Shown here: positions 46,328 to 55,292 of the stretch, piece by piece
Position numbering within the stretch: position 1 is the stretch's first letter
How the letters are laid out: each line of letters starts with the position of its first letter
Source of the DNA: ZC4RG29 sp035304385
GTDB taxonomy: Bacteria; Bacteroidota; Bacteroidia; Cytophagales; Cyclobacteriaceae
Length of the DNA: 64,000 bases
Direction of reading: 5' to 3'
Assembly: GCA_035304385.1 (NCBI GenBank)
Contig: DATGQD010000057.1
Span: 1-64,000 of the forward strand
Translations under genes and position numbers: made by a program
Notes under the pieces: model-generated
What the model saw: the letters and a program-made list of their open reading frames with translations, nothing else
Database searches by the model: none
What the model was told of the DNA's origin: nothing

Positions 46328-47191
46328 ATGAACAGGTTTGTAGTTGCTGCCACCTTGGCGCTGAGCAGCGTCGTGTCGGGATGCGCTCAAAACAAGGATC
46401 ACGTTGTTACCATCCATACCAAGTATGGGGATATGGTAGCGCTTCTTTTCGATGAAACACCGGAGCATAAAAAGAACTTCATTAAGCTGGCGGAGGAGGG
46501 CTTTTTTGACAGCCTCCTGTTTCACCGGGTCATACAAGGATTCATGATCCAGGGGGGCGACCCCGATTCCCGCCGATCAAAGCCCGGAGAAAAGCTGGGT
46601 AACGGCGGCCCGGGCTATACGATACCCGCAGAGATCAACGACCGCTTCATCCATGAACGCGGCATGCTGTCAGCCGCCCGCCTCAACACTGAGATCAATC
46701 CCTCCAAGGCATCCAGTGGTAGTCAGTTTTATATCGTGCAGGGACGCGTCTTTACGCCGGACGAACTGACTACCGACCACGACGCACTCAACAAGGGTTT
46801 GCAACAGATCCTCATTAAGCCCGAAAATCAATCGTTGTTCGATACACTTTCGCTCCTGTATCAGACAGGCGATATGGACGGCTACATGAAGAAAGTGCTC
46901 AGTCTCAAACCGCGGATTCAGGCGGAGACCGGGCTTCAACTTGACATCCCCATTGATCCCCATCGCCTGGAAGCGTACACAACCATCGGTGGCGCCCCGC
47001 ACCTGGACGGTGAGTATACTGTATTTGGTAAAGTGATCCAGGGGTTGGAGGTGATCGACTGGATTGCAGAACAACCTACGGACGACAATAACAGGCCGAT
47101 CGAAAACATACCCATGAAGGTAACCGTTCAGCTGATGCCGAAGAAGAAGATCGAAAAGCTGTACGGTTACCAGTACCCGGAAAACATGTAG
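46328..47191 (+). CDS. Cyclophilin-type peptidylprolyl isomerase lipoprotein
   Basis: A 287-residue protein. MNRFVVAATLALSSVVSGC is a lipoprotein signal (lipobox VSGC), so it acts in the envelope as a proline isomerase in protein folding. The cyclophilin core shows FHRVIQGFMIQGGDP, SAARLNTEINPSKASSGSQFYIV and, after a gap, LDGEYTVFGKVIQGLEVID. Between residues about 146 and 215 sits a 70-residue charged, helical insertion (DALNKGLQQILIKPENQ and onward) that splits the core and is not found in typical bacterial cyclophilins. hemC lies 41 bp upstream. Confidence 0.92.
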   Translation: MNRFVVAATLALSSVVSGCAQNKDHVVTIHTKYGDMVALLFDETPEHKKNFIKLAEEGFFDSLLFHRVIQGFMIQGGDPDSRRSKPGEKLGNGGPGYTIPAEINDRFIHERGMLSAARLNTEINPSKASSGSQFYIVQGRVFTPDELTTDHDALNKGLQQILIKPENQSLFDTLSLLYQTGDMDGYMKKVLSLKPRIQAETGLQLDIPIDPHRLEAYTTIGGAPHLDGEYTVFGKVIQGLEVIDWIAEQPTDDNNRPIENIPMKVTVQLMPKKKIEKLYGYQYPENM

Positions 47192-47241
47192 ACAAGCGAG
47201 ACCCTCAACAAGGTCGCGAATTGCCAGGCGCAGGTACGTCC

Positions 47242-48888
47242 TTATTCAAATAGCTCTGCGATAGGCTGGCCCGTGCAACCGCTCGGCGGCTTCACCCGAA
47301 GGATCATGGCGACGGTCGGCGCAATATCGGTGACGGTATGGTAGCGGACAGTCTCCCCTTTCCTGATACCTGCACCGTAAAACAGTATGGGCACGTGTGT
47401 ATCGTAGGTGTGCGGCGACCCGTGTGTCGTGCCCACCTTGCCACCCCATGCATACCACCCCGGCTCCAGCACAAAGACCATGTCGCCGCCGCGTCGGGGA
47501 TGATGTCCGCGAACCACCATTCCTTTAATGCCGGCCTCATCAAAGCGCGCGTTGCGCAGGACACTTTCCGTATAGACATTCGCAACGCCATCGAGTGTCA
47601 TGAGATACCTTGAGATCAATTCCGAGGCAATGAGAAAATCAATTCCGGAGTTCCGCGGGTTGGAGTCGAAAAGATCGTTGTTGAAAAAGATCTGACTATC
47701 GGTGACGTGTTCGATCAGGTCCTTGTCCGGAAAGTATTGCGCAAGATATTTCTTCAAACCTTCACGCATTTGCGACGTCCGGAAGTATCCGGACGGTATC
47801 CTGTTGTCTGTGAGTTCCTGTGCCACGTTACTCACACCGTGATCGGCGGTGAGGAACACTACATAATTCCCTTTGCCCACGTGGCTGTCCAGGAATGTCA
47901 GCAGGTCTGCAATATTACGATCCAGTCGCAGGTACATGTCTTCGATTTCTACGGCGTTAGGTCCGAGTCGGTGACCCAGCGCGTCCGTCGACGAATAAGA
48001 GACCGCGAGGAAGTCAGTTTCACTTCCCTGTCCCAGCTTCTCGCCGGTGAGTGCCGCCTTGGCAAATTCAGTCAGCACATCATTGCCGAAGGGCGTGTTC
48101 ACCAGTAGCCCGAAATCACCGTTCTCCTTGCGAAGCGCCTTCAGGTCGTACGGGAAAGTGGATGTCGTCTTGCCGTTAAATAGTGTTTCATATGGGCTAT
48201 CATCCTTGCCACTGGCACTATACTGTTCGATGGGGTACAGGGGTTTCCATTCCTGGTTCAGGTATTTGTCGGCAAGCCCCAGCTTGTTAAAGTTTTGCAC
48301 CCAGGCGGGCAGCGTCGACATATAGTACGTGCTCGTGATAAAGGTTCCTGTTTTGCTGTCGTACCAGTACGCACCATTGCCCAAATGGCCGGCGGGCAGT
48401 ACCGCGCCCCGGTCTTTAAAAGAAACGCCGATAACTTTTGCGCGCTTTTGCGTTGCCAGCCTAAGTTCATCGGTGATGGTGGTAGAAAGCATTCGCGAGG
48501 GCGACACGTCGCCGTTGCCCTCGGGATTTCCAACAGGTTTCCAGGCGGAATCCTCGACACAGTTAACAGACTTTTTCGCTTTACGGTCGTACCAGCTATT
48601 GCTGATGATGCCGTGTACCGCCGGGGTCGTGCCTGTATACACCGAAGCATGTCCGGGGCCCGTTACTGTCGGGAAGTAGTTGTAGTGACCGTTTCTCACG
48701 TCGAAGCCCTCCTGCATCATGCGGCGGAAACCTCCATCGCCGAACCGGTCGTAGAACCTGTCGAGGTATTCGCGACGCATCTGGTCGACGACGATGCCGA
48801 CCACAAGCCTGGGTTTTTTCGCTCCCTCCTGCGCCTGAACCGCCAACATCAGCATGCAGAAAAGCACACTGAATCCTATCCGTATCAT
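47242..48888 (-). CDS. pafA: PafA-like alkaline phosphatase
   Basis: A 548-residue exported phosphatase with a signal peptide (FSVLFCMLMLAVQAQ). The zinc site is visible in VVDQMR (Asp35), and the nucleophile is Thr76 in TVTGPGHAS, with Asn97 in ISNSWYD and the phosphate-binding pair Lys158/Arg160 in FKDRGAVLPAGH. Thr as nucleophile with Asn, Lys and Arg is the PafA pattern of Bacteroidota, as opposed to the Ser/Arg PhoA pattern. It releases phosphate from organic esters in the periplasm. It is convergent with the cyclophilin gene and followed upstream by a WG-repeat gene. Confidence 0.9.
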   Translation of the reverse strand: MIRIGFSVLFCMLMLAVQAQEGAKKPRLVVGIVVDQMRREYLDRFYDRFGDGGFRRMMQEGFDVRNGHYNYFPTVTGPGHASVYTGTTPAVHGIISNSWYDRKAKKSVNCVEDSAWKPVGNPEGNGDVSPSRMLSTTITDELRLATQKRAKVIGVSFKDRGAVLPAGHLGNGAYWYDSKTGTFITSTYYMSTLPAWVQNFNKLGLADKYLNQEWKPLYPIEQYSASGKDDSPYETLFNGKTTSTFPYDLKALRKENGDFGLLVNTPFGNDVLTEFAKAALTGEKLGQGSETDFLAVSYSSTDALGHRLGPNAVEIEDMYLRLDRNIADLLTFLDSHVGKGNYVVFLTADHGVSNVAQELTDNRIPSGYFRTSQMREGLKKYLAQYFPDKDLIEHVTDSQIFFNNDLFDSNPRNSGIDFLIASELISRYLMTLDGVANVYTESVLRNARFDEAGIKGMVVRGHHPRRGGDMVFVLEPGWYAWGGKVGTTHGSPHTYDTHVPILFYGAGIRKGETVRYHTVTDIAPTVAMILRVKPPSGCTGQPIAELFE

Positions 48889-49070
48889 AGTTGTAAATTT
48901 TCTACAATATTAACATTCCGGGGATCAAATGCATGGAAATTGGATATAGATTACGCGGGCTGCTGTTCTATCGGCAAAATGTGTCGGAAGGTGACAGGCG
49001 CTAAGCGCAAGGGTGCAGCAATTTTCAACTATTCAAGTCTCCTGCTCTTTCCATTTTTCTTCGCTGATTG

Positions 49071-51614
49071 TCATCTCTCGCATACAATCTGATCGAATTC
49101 TTCCGGCCCCAGGGTCTGTCGTCGCACAGCATTGCCTTTAGCGTCGTAGTAAATGACGAGCGATACGTCGGCCTCACGCAGGTGTTTCTCCGCGAAGAAG
49201 AGCGGGGATTCGGGCGTACCGACGTTAATAATTTCCGTATACTCGATGGGAATCACGACGCCCCGCGTACTGCTTAGCACACCGTAGTCGGTACCCCTGC
49301 GCGCGATCATGATGATTTCATCGTTAGATTCGTTAACGATCTCAAACTCCCGAAAGGGTTCACCTTGTATAACGCCCTTTTTCAAATCAACAATCTTCCA
49401 CACCTCTCCGTCACGCGCCAATGCTGTGGTGTCGTTCCAATACCTGAAGTCGTCGTACCGAAAAGGAATACGCACCCGGTTGTTGAAGTCGATCACCCCG
49501 CTCTTTCCTTTTCTCCAGGCGATGAGCAGTTCATTGTTGTAGGGGATGATATTCTTTTGATATGAGGGTCGGATCTCTTTGCCGGTGGCGATGCTGTACA
49601 TGCCGAAGTTCATGGCACGCAGCAATGGGATGCGATCGCCGTTCACGTCTCCAATGGCATCATACACGATTGGCAGGAGCAGCTTTCCGTCGCTCGCTAC
49701 AACGCCCTTCTTTTCCCTTCTGTTCACGATGAAGTAGCTTCCGCCTGCATGCTGAATGCCATCGTAGCTCCCTTCGAACAGCAGGTTACCGCTTCGATCA
49801 AATAGGGAAAGTCTGTTAGCCCCTGTTTGAAGAAAGGCGTCGGCACCCCGACCCGAAACAAACCGGACGGGCGTTCTTATGAAATCGCGAAAGGTGTCGT
49901 TATCGAAAAAAATTCGGGTGGTATCACCCCGGTGGGCAGCTGCGAAAATTCCCACGAACGAAATGCTGTCGTACGGTGCGCTACAGGAGTCGGTGCGATA
50001 GTCATACAGATGCCATTTGCCCTCGCGCCTCGCGGCGATACGGCCAGCCTGCACCTGCACGTCCTCGAAGAGCGTAGATGGGCGGGCTCCGTAGAACACG
50101 GTGGTACCCTGTTCAGTCACGCACCGCGCGCCGAACACCTCCGGGTACAAGTGATGAACACCTGATGGTATCTCCACGTTCAGGTTCTCATCCAGGACGC
50201 TCTCCTGTGCGCCTTGTCTGACCCAAACCCGGTTGCCGGGCCATACATTAATTTCATCGTATGACGTGGGGGTCTCCAGCGGTTGCATGTCAGCGACCCG
50301 CCCCAGTTGCGAGAACGTCACGAGGTGCCAACGGTCATCCTTTTTGAGTGCAATTGCCGAACCTGTTGATTTTACTTCATCCCAACCTGACGTGAGCGCC
50401 CTGCCGGTGAGCGTAAAGATCGACCAGCGATCGCGGTGGGCAACGGCTACAAAACGTCCTTCGAGTATCCTGGCGTCGCGCAGGCAATTGTTGCCGACTG
50501 TAAATCCACTCTTGTGCATAACGCGGAAGCAGTCGGCGTTTTCGATTCCGATAAATCCAAATCCCAGGTCGTGCAATTCAGATACCTGACCGCGAAAGAG
50601 CACGGTTCCGTCGCGCGCCATCACTTTGTTGTTGAGCACCAGCACATCTTCAAGGATACCACCGCAGCGGTATTCATCGCCGAGAGACGGAATTTCAGGA
50701 GACACAATTTCCCTCCCCGAAGTATCCATAAATCCAAAGCGCTTGTTGCTAATGAAAGGAACCAGGACCGCGGCGTTCAGAGCAGCGATGCGGGTGAGGG
50801 AATCGGCAGCGAAGGCAAAGGGCCGGTCTGCAAACGGTCCGGCCTCGAGCGTAAGGTGATACAAGATGCCGGCTGCCTTACGCGCGGCCGGACCCGACGG
50901 ATACCTCCTCAGAAAGGCGGCATACTTTGCAGGGCTACCGTCGGCAGTAAAGATCTCCATGATTTGCTCTTCGACGACGTGGCGGTAGGGAGATTCAGGG
51001 TATTCGCTGAGAAATGTCTCGTAGCTTTCCAGCCGCTGGTCGCTGGTTCGTGTCTTGAACAGCAGCTCTTCCCGGCGAGCTCGGGCTCTTTCTGCGTAGG
51101 CTGATTCAGGAAACGCTGCGAGGTATTGCTCGAATGCTTCGGGCGTGTCGAAACCAACGGCATCATGCCAGGCTACCTCGTGCAAGAGCAGTATCGCGGT
51201 ATCGCGCTGCACCGCGTGTTGATAGCGGTCAAGAAAGAACTGGTACGCATCCGTCGAGTGCAGCGTGCGGGCGCGGATAAATGCGGCGCTATCGATGGCC
51301 AGATGGAGTTGCACGAGTGTGAGGCTGTCAGGCCCACGCCGTGCGGGTGGCGCGGCGCGCGCCTTAAGGGCAAAACTGTGCGCCGTGTCCAGATCGTATG
51401 CCGGATTGTCGGGATGAAAATAATAGCGGGCCAGCGCGTACAACGTCATCACGGCGGTACTATCCTTCTTCCATGCTTTTTGGACGGCGGCCGTGCTTTT
51501 TTCCCATCGTTCGTCGTCAAGTGCGCGCAACGCGCGGTGGGCCGCGGCAGGCTGGGACCAACCTGTGTGCGCTGCAAGCAAAAAGGTGACGACAAGTAGC
51601 CTGATCTCAACCAT
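49071..51614 (-). CDS. Exported WG-repeat protein
   Basis: An 847-residue protein with a signal peptide (LLVVTFLLAAHTGWSQ). Residues about 25-260 are helical and TPR-like (EAFEQYLAAFPESAYAERARARR, SYETFLSEYPESPYRHV). From about 285 on come WG-type beta repeats, each with a (K/R)-x-G-(F/V)-(M/I/V)-D pattern (RFGFMDTSGREIVSP, KKGVVASDGKLLLPIVYD, KSGVIDFNNRVRIPFRYDD, DYGVLSSTRGVVIPIEYTE). WG repeats are usually protein-binding. The C-terminus lacks a T9SS domain. Function unknown. A minus-strand TAGTTTTG box lies just upstream. Confidence 0.82.
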   Translation of the reverse strand: MVEIRLLVVTFLLAAHTGWSQPAAAHRALRALDDERWEKSTAAVQKAWKKDSTAVMTLYALARYYFHPDNPAYDLDTAHSFALKARAAPPARRGPDSLTLVQLHLAIDSAAFIRARTLHSTDAYQFFLDRYQHAVQRDTAILLLHEVAWHDAVGFDTPEAFEQYLAAFPESAYAERARARREELLFKTRTSDQRLESYETFLSEYPESPYRHVVEEQIMEIFTADGSPAKYAAFLRRYPSGPAARKAAGILYHLTLEAGPFADRPFAFAADSLTRIAALNAAVLVPFISNKRFGFMDTSGREIVSPEIPSLGDEYRCGGILEDVLVLNNKVMARDGTVLFRGQVSELHDLGFGFIGIENADCFRVMHKSGFTVGNNCLRDARILEGRFVAVAHRDRWSIFTLTGRALTSGWDEVKSTGSAIALKKDDRWHLVTFSQLGRVADMQPLETPTSYDEINVWPGNRVWVRQGAQESVLDENLNVEIPSGVHHLYPEVFGARCVTEQGTTVFYGARPSTLFEDVQVQAGRIAARREGKWHLYDYRTDSCSAPYDSISFVGIFAAAHRGDTTRIFFDNDTFRDFIRTPVRFVSGRGADAFLQTGANRLSLFDRSGNLLFEGSYDGIQHAGGSYFIVNRREKKGVVASDGKLLLPIVYDAIGDVNGDRIPLLRAMNFGMYSIATGKEIRPSYQKNIIPYNNELLIAWRKGKSGVIDFNNRVRIPFRYDDFRYWNDTTALARDGEVWKIVDLKKGVIQGEPFREFEIVNESNDEIIMIARRGTDYGVLSSTRGVVIPIEYTEIINVGTPESPLFFAEKHLREADVSLVIYYDAKGNAVRRQTLGPEEFDQIVCER

Positions 51615-51627
51615 AACGATTGCAACG

Positions 51628-51635
51628 CAAAACTA
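51628..51635 (-). promoter_or_regulatory. -7 element for the WG-repeat gene
   Basis: Minus-strand TAGTTTTG matches TAnnTTTG and ends 13 bp before the ATG at 51614; no TTG at the usual -33 position. Confidence 0.5.
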
Positions 51636-51764
51636 CAACTTTGGGGCGACAACGTCGGACATGCGTGCAAAAGCATTATATTGAACGCGTGTGCCGAAAC
51701 TGGCAGTTATTGCGGGCACCAATAATTTTTGTAAATTTTCCGGCGAAAATGCACACCCCGGCTA

Positions 51765-53210
51765 ATGGCTAAACTCAAGAACATCATCAAGCAGCTTTCG
51801 GAGAAAGACTTCAAAGCAATCTACGATTCACTGATCGAGAGCAACGCAGAAAAGTCAGCCTACCTGCTGAAGGCATTGCGCGAGCGTCAGCTTTCTGACA
51901 ACAAGATCATGAGTGAGCTCGACGTCAACGCTAATGCCTATTATACGCTTCGTTCCAGGCTGAATTTAAAGATCGAGGAGTACCTGATGGAGCAGCTCGA
52001 AAGCCCGCGTACAGACGTACTCCGCAAAGTGGCCAACATCAATGAGGTTCTGTTTACCAAGAAAAAGGCAATTGCCGTGGCCACCTTGAAAAAGCTGGAA
52101 AAAGAGCTTATCGACTACGATCTCGCCAACGAACTGACGGTGATCTATAAGTCGCTGAAAAAGCTGAACACAAATTCACCGGACTACTTCCAGTACTCAC
52201 AAGCCTATAACCGTCACGTTGCGTATATGCTGGCGGTAGACAAGGCAGAAGATTTACTGGCCGACTATTTCAAGAAGTACGGCGATTACCTGATGACGGG
52301 CGACCAGACCGAGAATCTCGGCCTGACACTGCTCATGAAGGAAATGCAAAATGTGGCGAACCTGTACGAATCGCACCGCTTGTATGTTTTTCAGAGCTGC
52401 ATGTACATTTTCCACCGCCTTTTTGTCGAGGTCGACGATAACCTCAACCAGGACGGTGAATCGATTGAAGATATTTTTGATCGCGTTCAGAAGATTTTCG
52501 AAAGCTATCACCTGGACGCCATATACTATCACCTGAACCTCGTATTCGAATTCCTCAAACTGGAATACTACAACCACTACAAGGTTTACCGTCAGGCGGA
52601 GAAATATTACGAAGAAGTCAACGATGCCATCGCGAACCTGATGGTAAACTATTCGACATATTGTTTCCCGGCTCAGTTTCTGATCTCAAAGATCGAACGC
52701 AATATTCGCCTGGGCATCGAGCACGAATTGTATGCCGACAACGAGAGTTTGTTCATGGACCTTGAGGTCGACACGCAGGACGTGCCCAAGCATATCATCT
52801 ACGTTACCTATCGTGCGCTGTCCTGCCATTATGCAGACAAGCACGAGGAGGCCGCCAAAATGATCAACAACCTGCTGAACGAGGTGAGCCTGAAAAAGTA
52901 CCCGTTTGTACAGTTGGAGATCAAATCGCTTCTGGCGCTTCAGTATACCCTGCTTAAGGATTACGAGCTGTTCAACCAGTTATCCAACAGCATTCAACGT
53001 CAGATCCGGCTGTTCGGCAAGGACAGTTGCGAGAACATTCAGTTGTTCATCAAGATTTTGAAGATCGCCACCAGCGAGGCGAAAAAAGAGAAAGCCAAGA
53101 AGATCCACATGATCATCCCGAAACTGAGCACCATCAAGGTGAATTATTTCTCGCCTACGCGGCTGGTGAAGCTTGACGAAAAGCTGGTGTCAAAGTTGAC
53201 TGAAGTCTAG
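51765..53210 (+). CDS. Conserved-looking helical protein of unknown function
   Basis: A 481-residue soluble protein that I do not recognise by name. It is almost entirely helical and rich in Leu, Lys, Glu and Tyr. The first 90 residues (KQLSEKDFKAIYDSLIESN ... YTLRSRLNLKIEEYLME) look like a small helical, possibly DNA-binding-like, domain; the remainder resembles a degenerate TPR solenoid (for example YRQAEKYYEEVNDAIANL, ALQYTLLKDYELFNQLSNS). No signal peptide. It ends tail to tail with the response regulator gene, sharing the palindrome CTAG as stop on both strands. A scaffold role is plausible but unproved. Confidence 0.78.
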   Translation: MAKLKNIIKQLSEKDFKAIYDSLIESNAEKSAYLLKALRERQLSDNKIMSELDVNANAYYTLRSRLNLKIEEYLMEQLESPRTDVLRKVANINEVLFTKKKAIAVATLKKLEKELIDYDLANELTVIYKSLKKLNTNSPDYFQYSQAYNRHVAYMLAVDKAEDLLADYFKKYGDYLMTGDQTENLGLTLLMKEMQNVANLYESHRLYVFQSCMYIFHRLFVEVDDNLNQDGESIEDIFDRVQKIFESYHLDAIYYHLNLVFEFLKLEYYNHYKVYRQAEKYYEEVNDAIANLMVNYSTYCFPAQFLISKIERNIRLGIEHELYADNESLFMDLEVDTQDVPKHIIYVTYRALSCHYADKHEEAAKMINNLLNEVSLKKYPFVQLEIKSLLALQYTLLKDYELFNQLSNSIQRQIRLFGKDSCENIQLFIKILKIATSEAKKEKAKKIHMIIPKLSTIKVNYFSPTRLVKLDEKLVSKLTEV

Positions 53211-53614
53211 ACACTCAGCTGCTGAATGCTGTCGTGTGACAGCGGCTTGTTCAGATAGAGCTTAACGTTGTCGTACTTCTTCGACCTGTTGAAGTCCTGC
53301 GGGTTGATCGAAGAGGTAAGCATCACGATCTTGCACTTATTCTTCGTGGTTTCGCTGAGTTTTTCGAATTCGTCGAGGAACTGGAAGCCGTCCATCAGGG
53401 GCATATCGATATCCAGAAAAATCACATCGGGCAGCACCTGCTCGGCAACGTCGAGTTGCTCCATATTGCGAAGGAATTCAATCGCGCTTTTCGCACCGGT
53501 GTGCGTGTAGATGTTGTCGGTAATGGCCGCCGCCTCTATCATCTTCTGATTAATGAGATTGTCTATCTCATTGTCGTCAATGAGCATAACGGTTCGGTAC
53601 TTTCTTTCAGCCAT
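53207..53614 (-). CDS. Single-domain response regulator (CheY-like)
   Basis: A 135-residue receiver domain with no output domain. The acidic pocket is LIDDNEIDNL, the phospho-acceptor Asp in VIFLDIDMPLMDG near residue 69, the Thr/Ser switch in VMLTSS and the conserved Lys in LYLNKPLSHD. It likely acts through protein-protein contact or phosphotransfer. It has its own promoter (53633-53663) and converges on the 481-residue protein, sharing a CTAG stop. The orphan kinase at 33011 is a possible partner, unproven. Confidence 0.92.
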   Translation of the reverse strand: MAERKYRTVMLIDDNEIDNLINQKMIEAAAITDNIYTHTGAKSAIEFLRNMEQLDVAEQVLPDVIFLDIDMPLMDGFQFLDEFEKLSETTKNKCKIVMLTSSINPQDFNRSKKYDNVKLYLNKPLSHDSIQQLSV

Positions 53615-53632
53615 GGTTATTCGTTGAATGTA

Positions 53633-53663
53633 TAAAAATAAGGTTTTGACAAATATTTACAAA
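53633..53663 (-). promoter_or_regulatory. Bacteroidota-type promoter of the response regulator gene
   Basis: On the minus strand TTTG (53660-53663), a 19-bp spacer, then TATTTTTA (53633-53640, one mismatch to TAnnTTTG). The ATG at 53614 is 18 bp downstream. Confidence 0.72.
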
Positions 53664-53670
53664 TACGGTA

Positions 53671-55212
53671 TCAGATTTGAAACTTAATTCCTTGTGCAAG
53701 GGGGAGCGTATCGCCGTAGTTAATCGTGCTTGTCTGGCGACGCATGTAAGCCTTCCAGGCGTCTGATCCTGATTCGCGCCCACCGCCCGTCTCCTTTTCT
53801 CCGCCGAAGGCGCCGCCGATTTCGGCGCCCGACGTACCGATGTTTACATTGGCAATACCACAGTCAGAGCCTTCGACAGAAAGAAACCGCTCCATCTGCC
53901 GCATATCGGTGGTCATAATGGCCGATGAAAGCCCTTGGCGAACCCCATTCTGATAGGCAATTGCCTCTTCAAGTATATTGTAACGGATCAGGTACAGGAT
54001 GGGAGCGAAAGTTTCTTCCTGTACGATAGGGAAACTGTTCTCCACTTCAGCGATCACCGGCTTCACATAACAGCCGGATTCATATCCTTTGCCCTTCAAT
54101 ACACCGCCTCTGACCACAAAATGGCCGCCCGCAGCGCGGATCTCTCTTAAGGCCCGCTGATAACCCCGCACCGCCTGCGCATCGATCAGCGGTCCCATAT
54201 GGGATTCCGGATCCAGAGGATTGCCGATCTGCAGCTTTTGATAGGCGCTCTTTAAACGGTCACGGACTTCATCATAAACAGATTCATGAATAATCAGGCG
54301 ACGGGTCGTTGTACAGCGTTGCCCTGCCGTGCCCACGGCGCCGAAAAGCGCCGCACGAATGGACAGGTCGAGGTCCGCGGTTTCAGTGATAATAATCGCA
54401 TTGTTGCCACCCAGTTCGAGCAACACTCTGCCTAAGCGGGCCGCGACGGTGGAAGCAACGGCCTTGCCCATGCGGGTCGATCCGGTGGCCGACACGAGCG
54501 CAACGCGCGGATCGCGGGCCAGCTTGTCGCCTATCCGGTAATCGCCGTTTACGATACACGAAACACCTTCCGGAACATTATTCTTGCGAAACACTTCGCT
54601 CACGATCTGCTGACACGCAATACTGCATAAGGGCGTCTTTTCCGATGGCTTCCATATACAAGTGTCTCCGCATACCCACGCGATCATCGCATTCCACGAC
54701 CATACGGCGACAGGAAAATTAAAGGCGGTAATGATGCCGACAGGTCCGAGCGGATGCCACTGTTCGTACATCCGATGATGTGGCCGTTCCGAATGCATAG
54801 TCAGTCCGTATAACTGGCGCGAGAGCCCTACGGCAAAATCGCATATATCGATCATCTCCTGTACTTCGCCGAGCCCTTCCTGGAGCGACTTTCCCATTTC
54901 ATACGACACCAGCGTTCCCAACGCCTTCTTGTTTCGACGCAACGCATGGCCGATCTGACGTACCACCTCTCCCCTGCGGGGTGCTGGCCAGGTACGCCAT
55001 TCCAGGAACGCCTCGGAAGCTGCCGTAAGTGCACGATCAAGCGCGGCGTCGTCGGCACTCTTGACGGTGCCGGCAACCTTACCGTCTACCGGAGAGACGG
55101 ACGACAACACCGAACCCTGTGAACGAAGCCATCGTGTGCCTGTTGAAACGCCGGCATTCGTGCGACTGATTCCGAGCGCACGAAGCATTTCTCTAATGTT
55201 TTCCCGCCGCAT
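53671..55212 (-). CDS. ALDH7-family semialdehyde dehydrogenase
   Basis: A 513-residue aldehyde dehydrogenase. The catalytic cysteine lies in GTAGQRCTTTRRL and the base Glu in LLELGGNNAI, both as in the ALDH7/antiquitin group (bacterial AmaB, L-aminoadipate semialdehyde or piperidine-6-carboxylate dehydrogenase). FNFPVAVWSWN, WKPSEKTPL and the C-terminal TSTINYGDTLPLAQGIKF also fit. It would oxidise the lysine-derived semialdehyde to aminoadipate; the substrate is an inference from family. It has its own good promoter and sits 80 bp below the DegQ-like gene. Confidence 0.9.
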   Translation of the reverse strand: MRRENIREMLRALGISRTNAGVSTGTRWLRSQGSVLSSVSPVDGKVAGTVKSADDAALDRALTAASEAFLEWRTWPAPRRGEVVRQIGHALRRNKKALGTLVSYEMGKSLQEGLGEVQEMIDICDFAVGLSRQLYGLTMHSERPHHRMYEQWHPLGPVGIITAFNFPVAVWSWNAMIAWVCGDTCIWKPSEKTPLCSIACQQIVSEVFRKNNVPEGVSCIVNGDYRIGDKLARDPRVALVSATGSTRMGKAVASTVAARLGRVLLELGGNNAIIITETADLDLSIRAALFGAVGTAGQRCTTTRRLIIHESVYDEVRDRLKSAYQKLQIGNPLDPESHMGPLIDAQAVRGYQRALREIRAAGGHFVVRGGVLKGKGYESGCYVKPVIAEVENSFPIVQEETFAPILYLIRYNILEEAIAYQNGVRQGLSSAIMTTDMRQMERFLSVEGSDCGIANVNIGTSGAEIGGAFGGEKETGGGRESGSDAWKAYMRRQTSTINYGDTLPLAQGIKFQI

Positions 55213-55235
55213 GATGATGCAATTTTATTATATGG

Positions 55236-55264
55236 CAAAGCTAATGATTGCCGGGGAAGTGCAA
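55236..55264 (-). promoter_or_regulatory. Promoter of the ALDH7-family gene
   Basis: Minus-strand TTG (55262-55264), an 18-bp spacer and TAGCTTTG (55236-55243), close to the TTG-N19-TAnnTTTG consensus. The ATG at 55212 is 23 bp downstream. Confidence 0.72.
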
Positions 55265-55292
55265 GGGAAAAAAAGCGATACGGCGACTGAAC

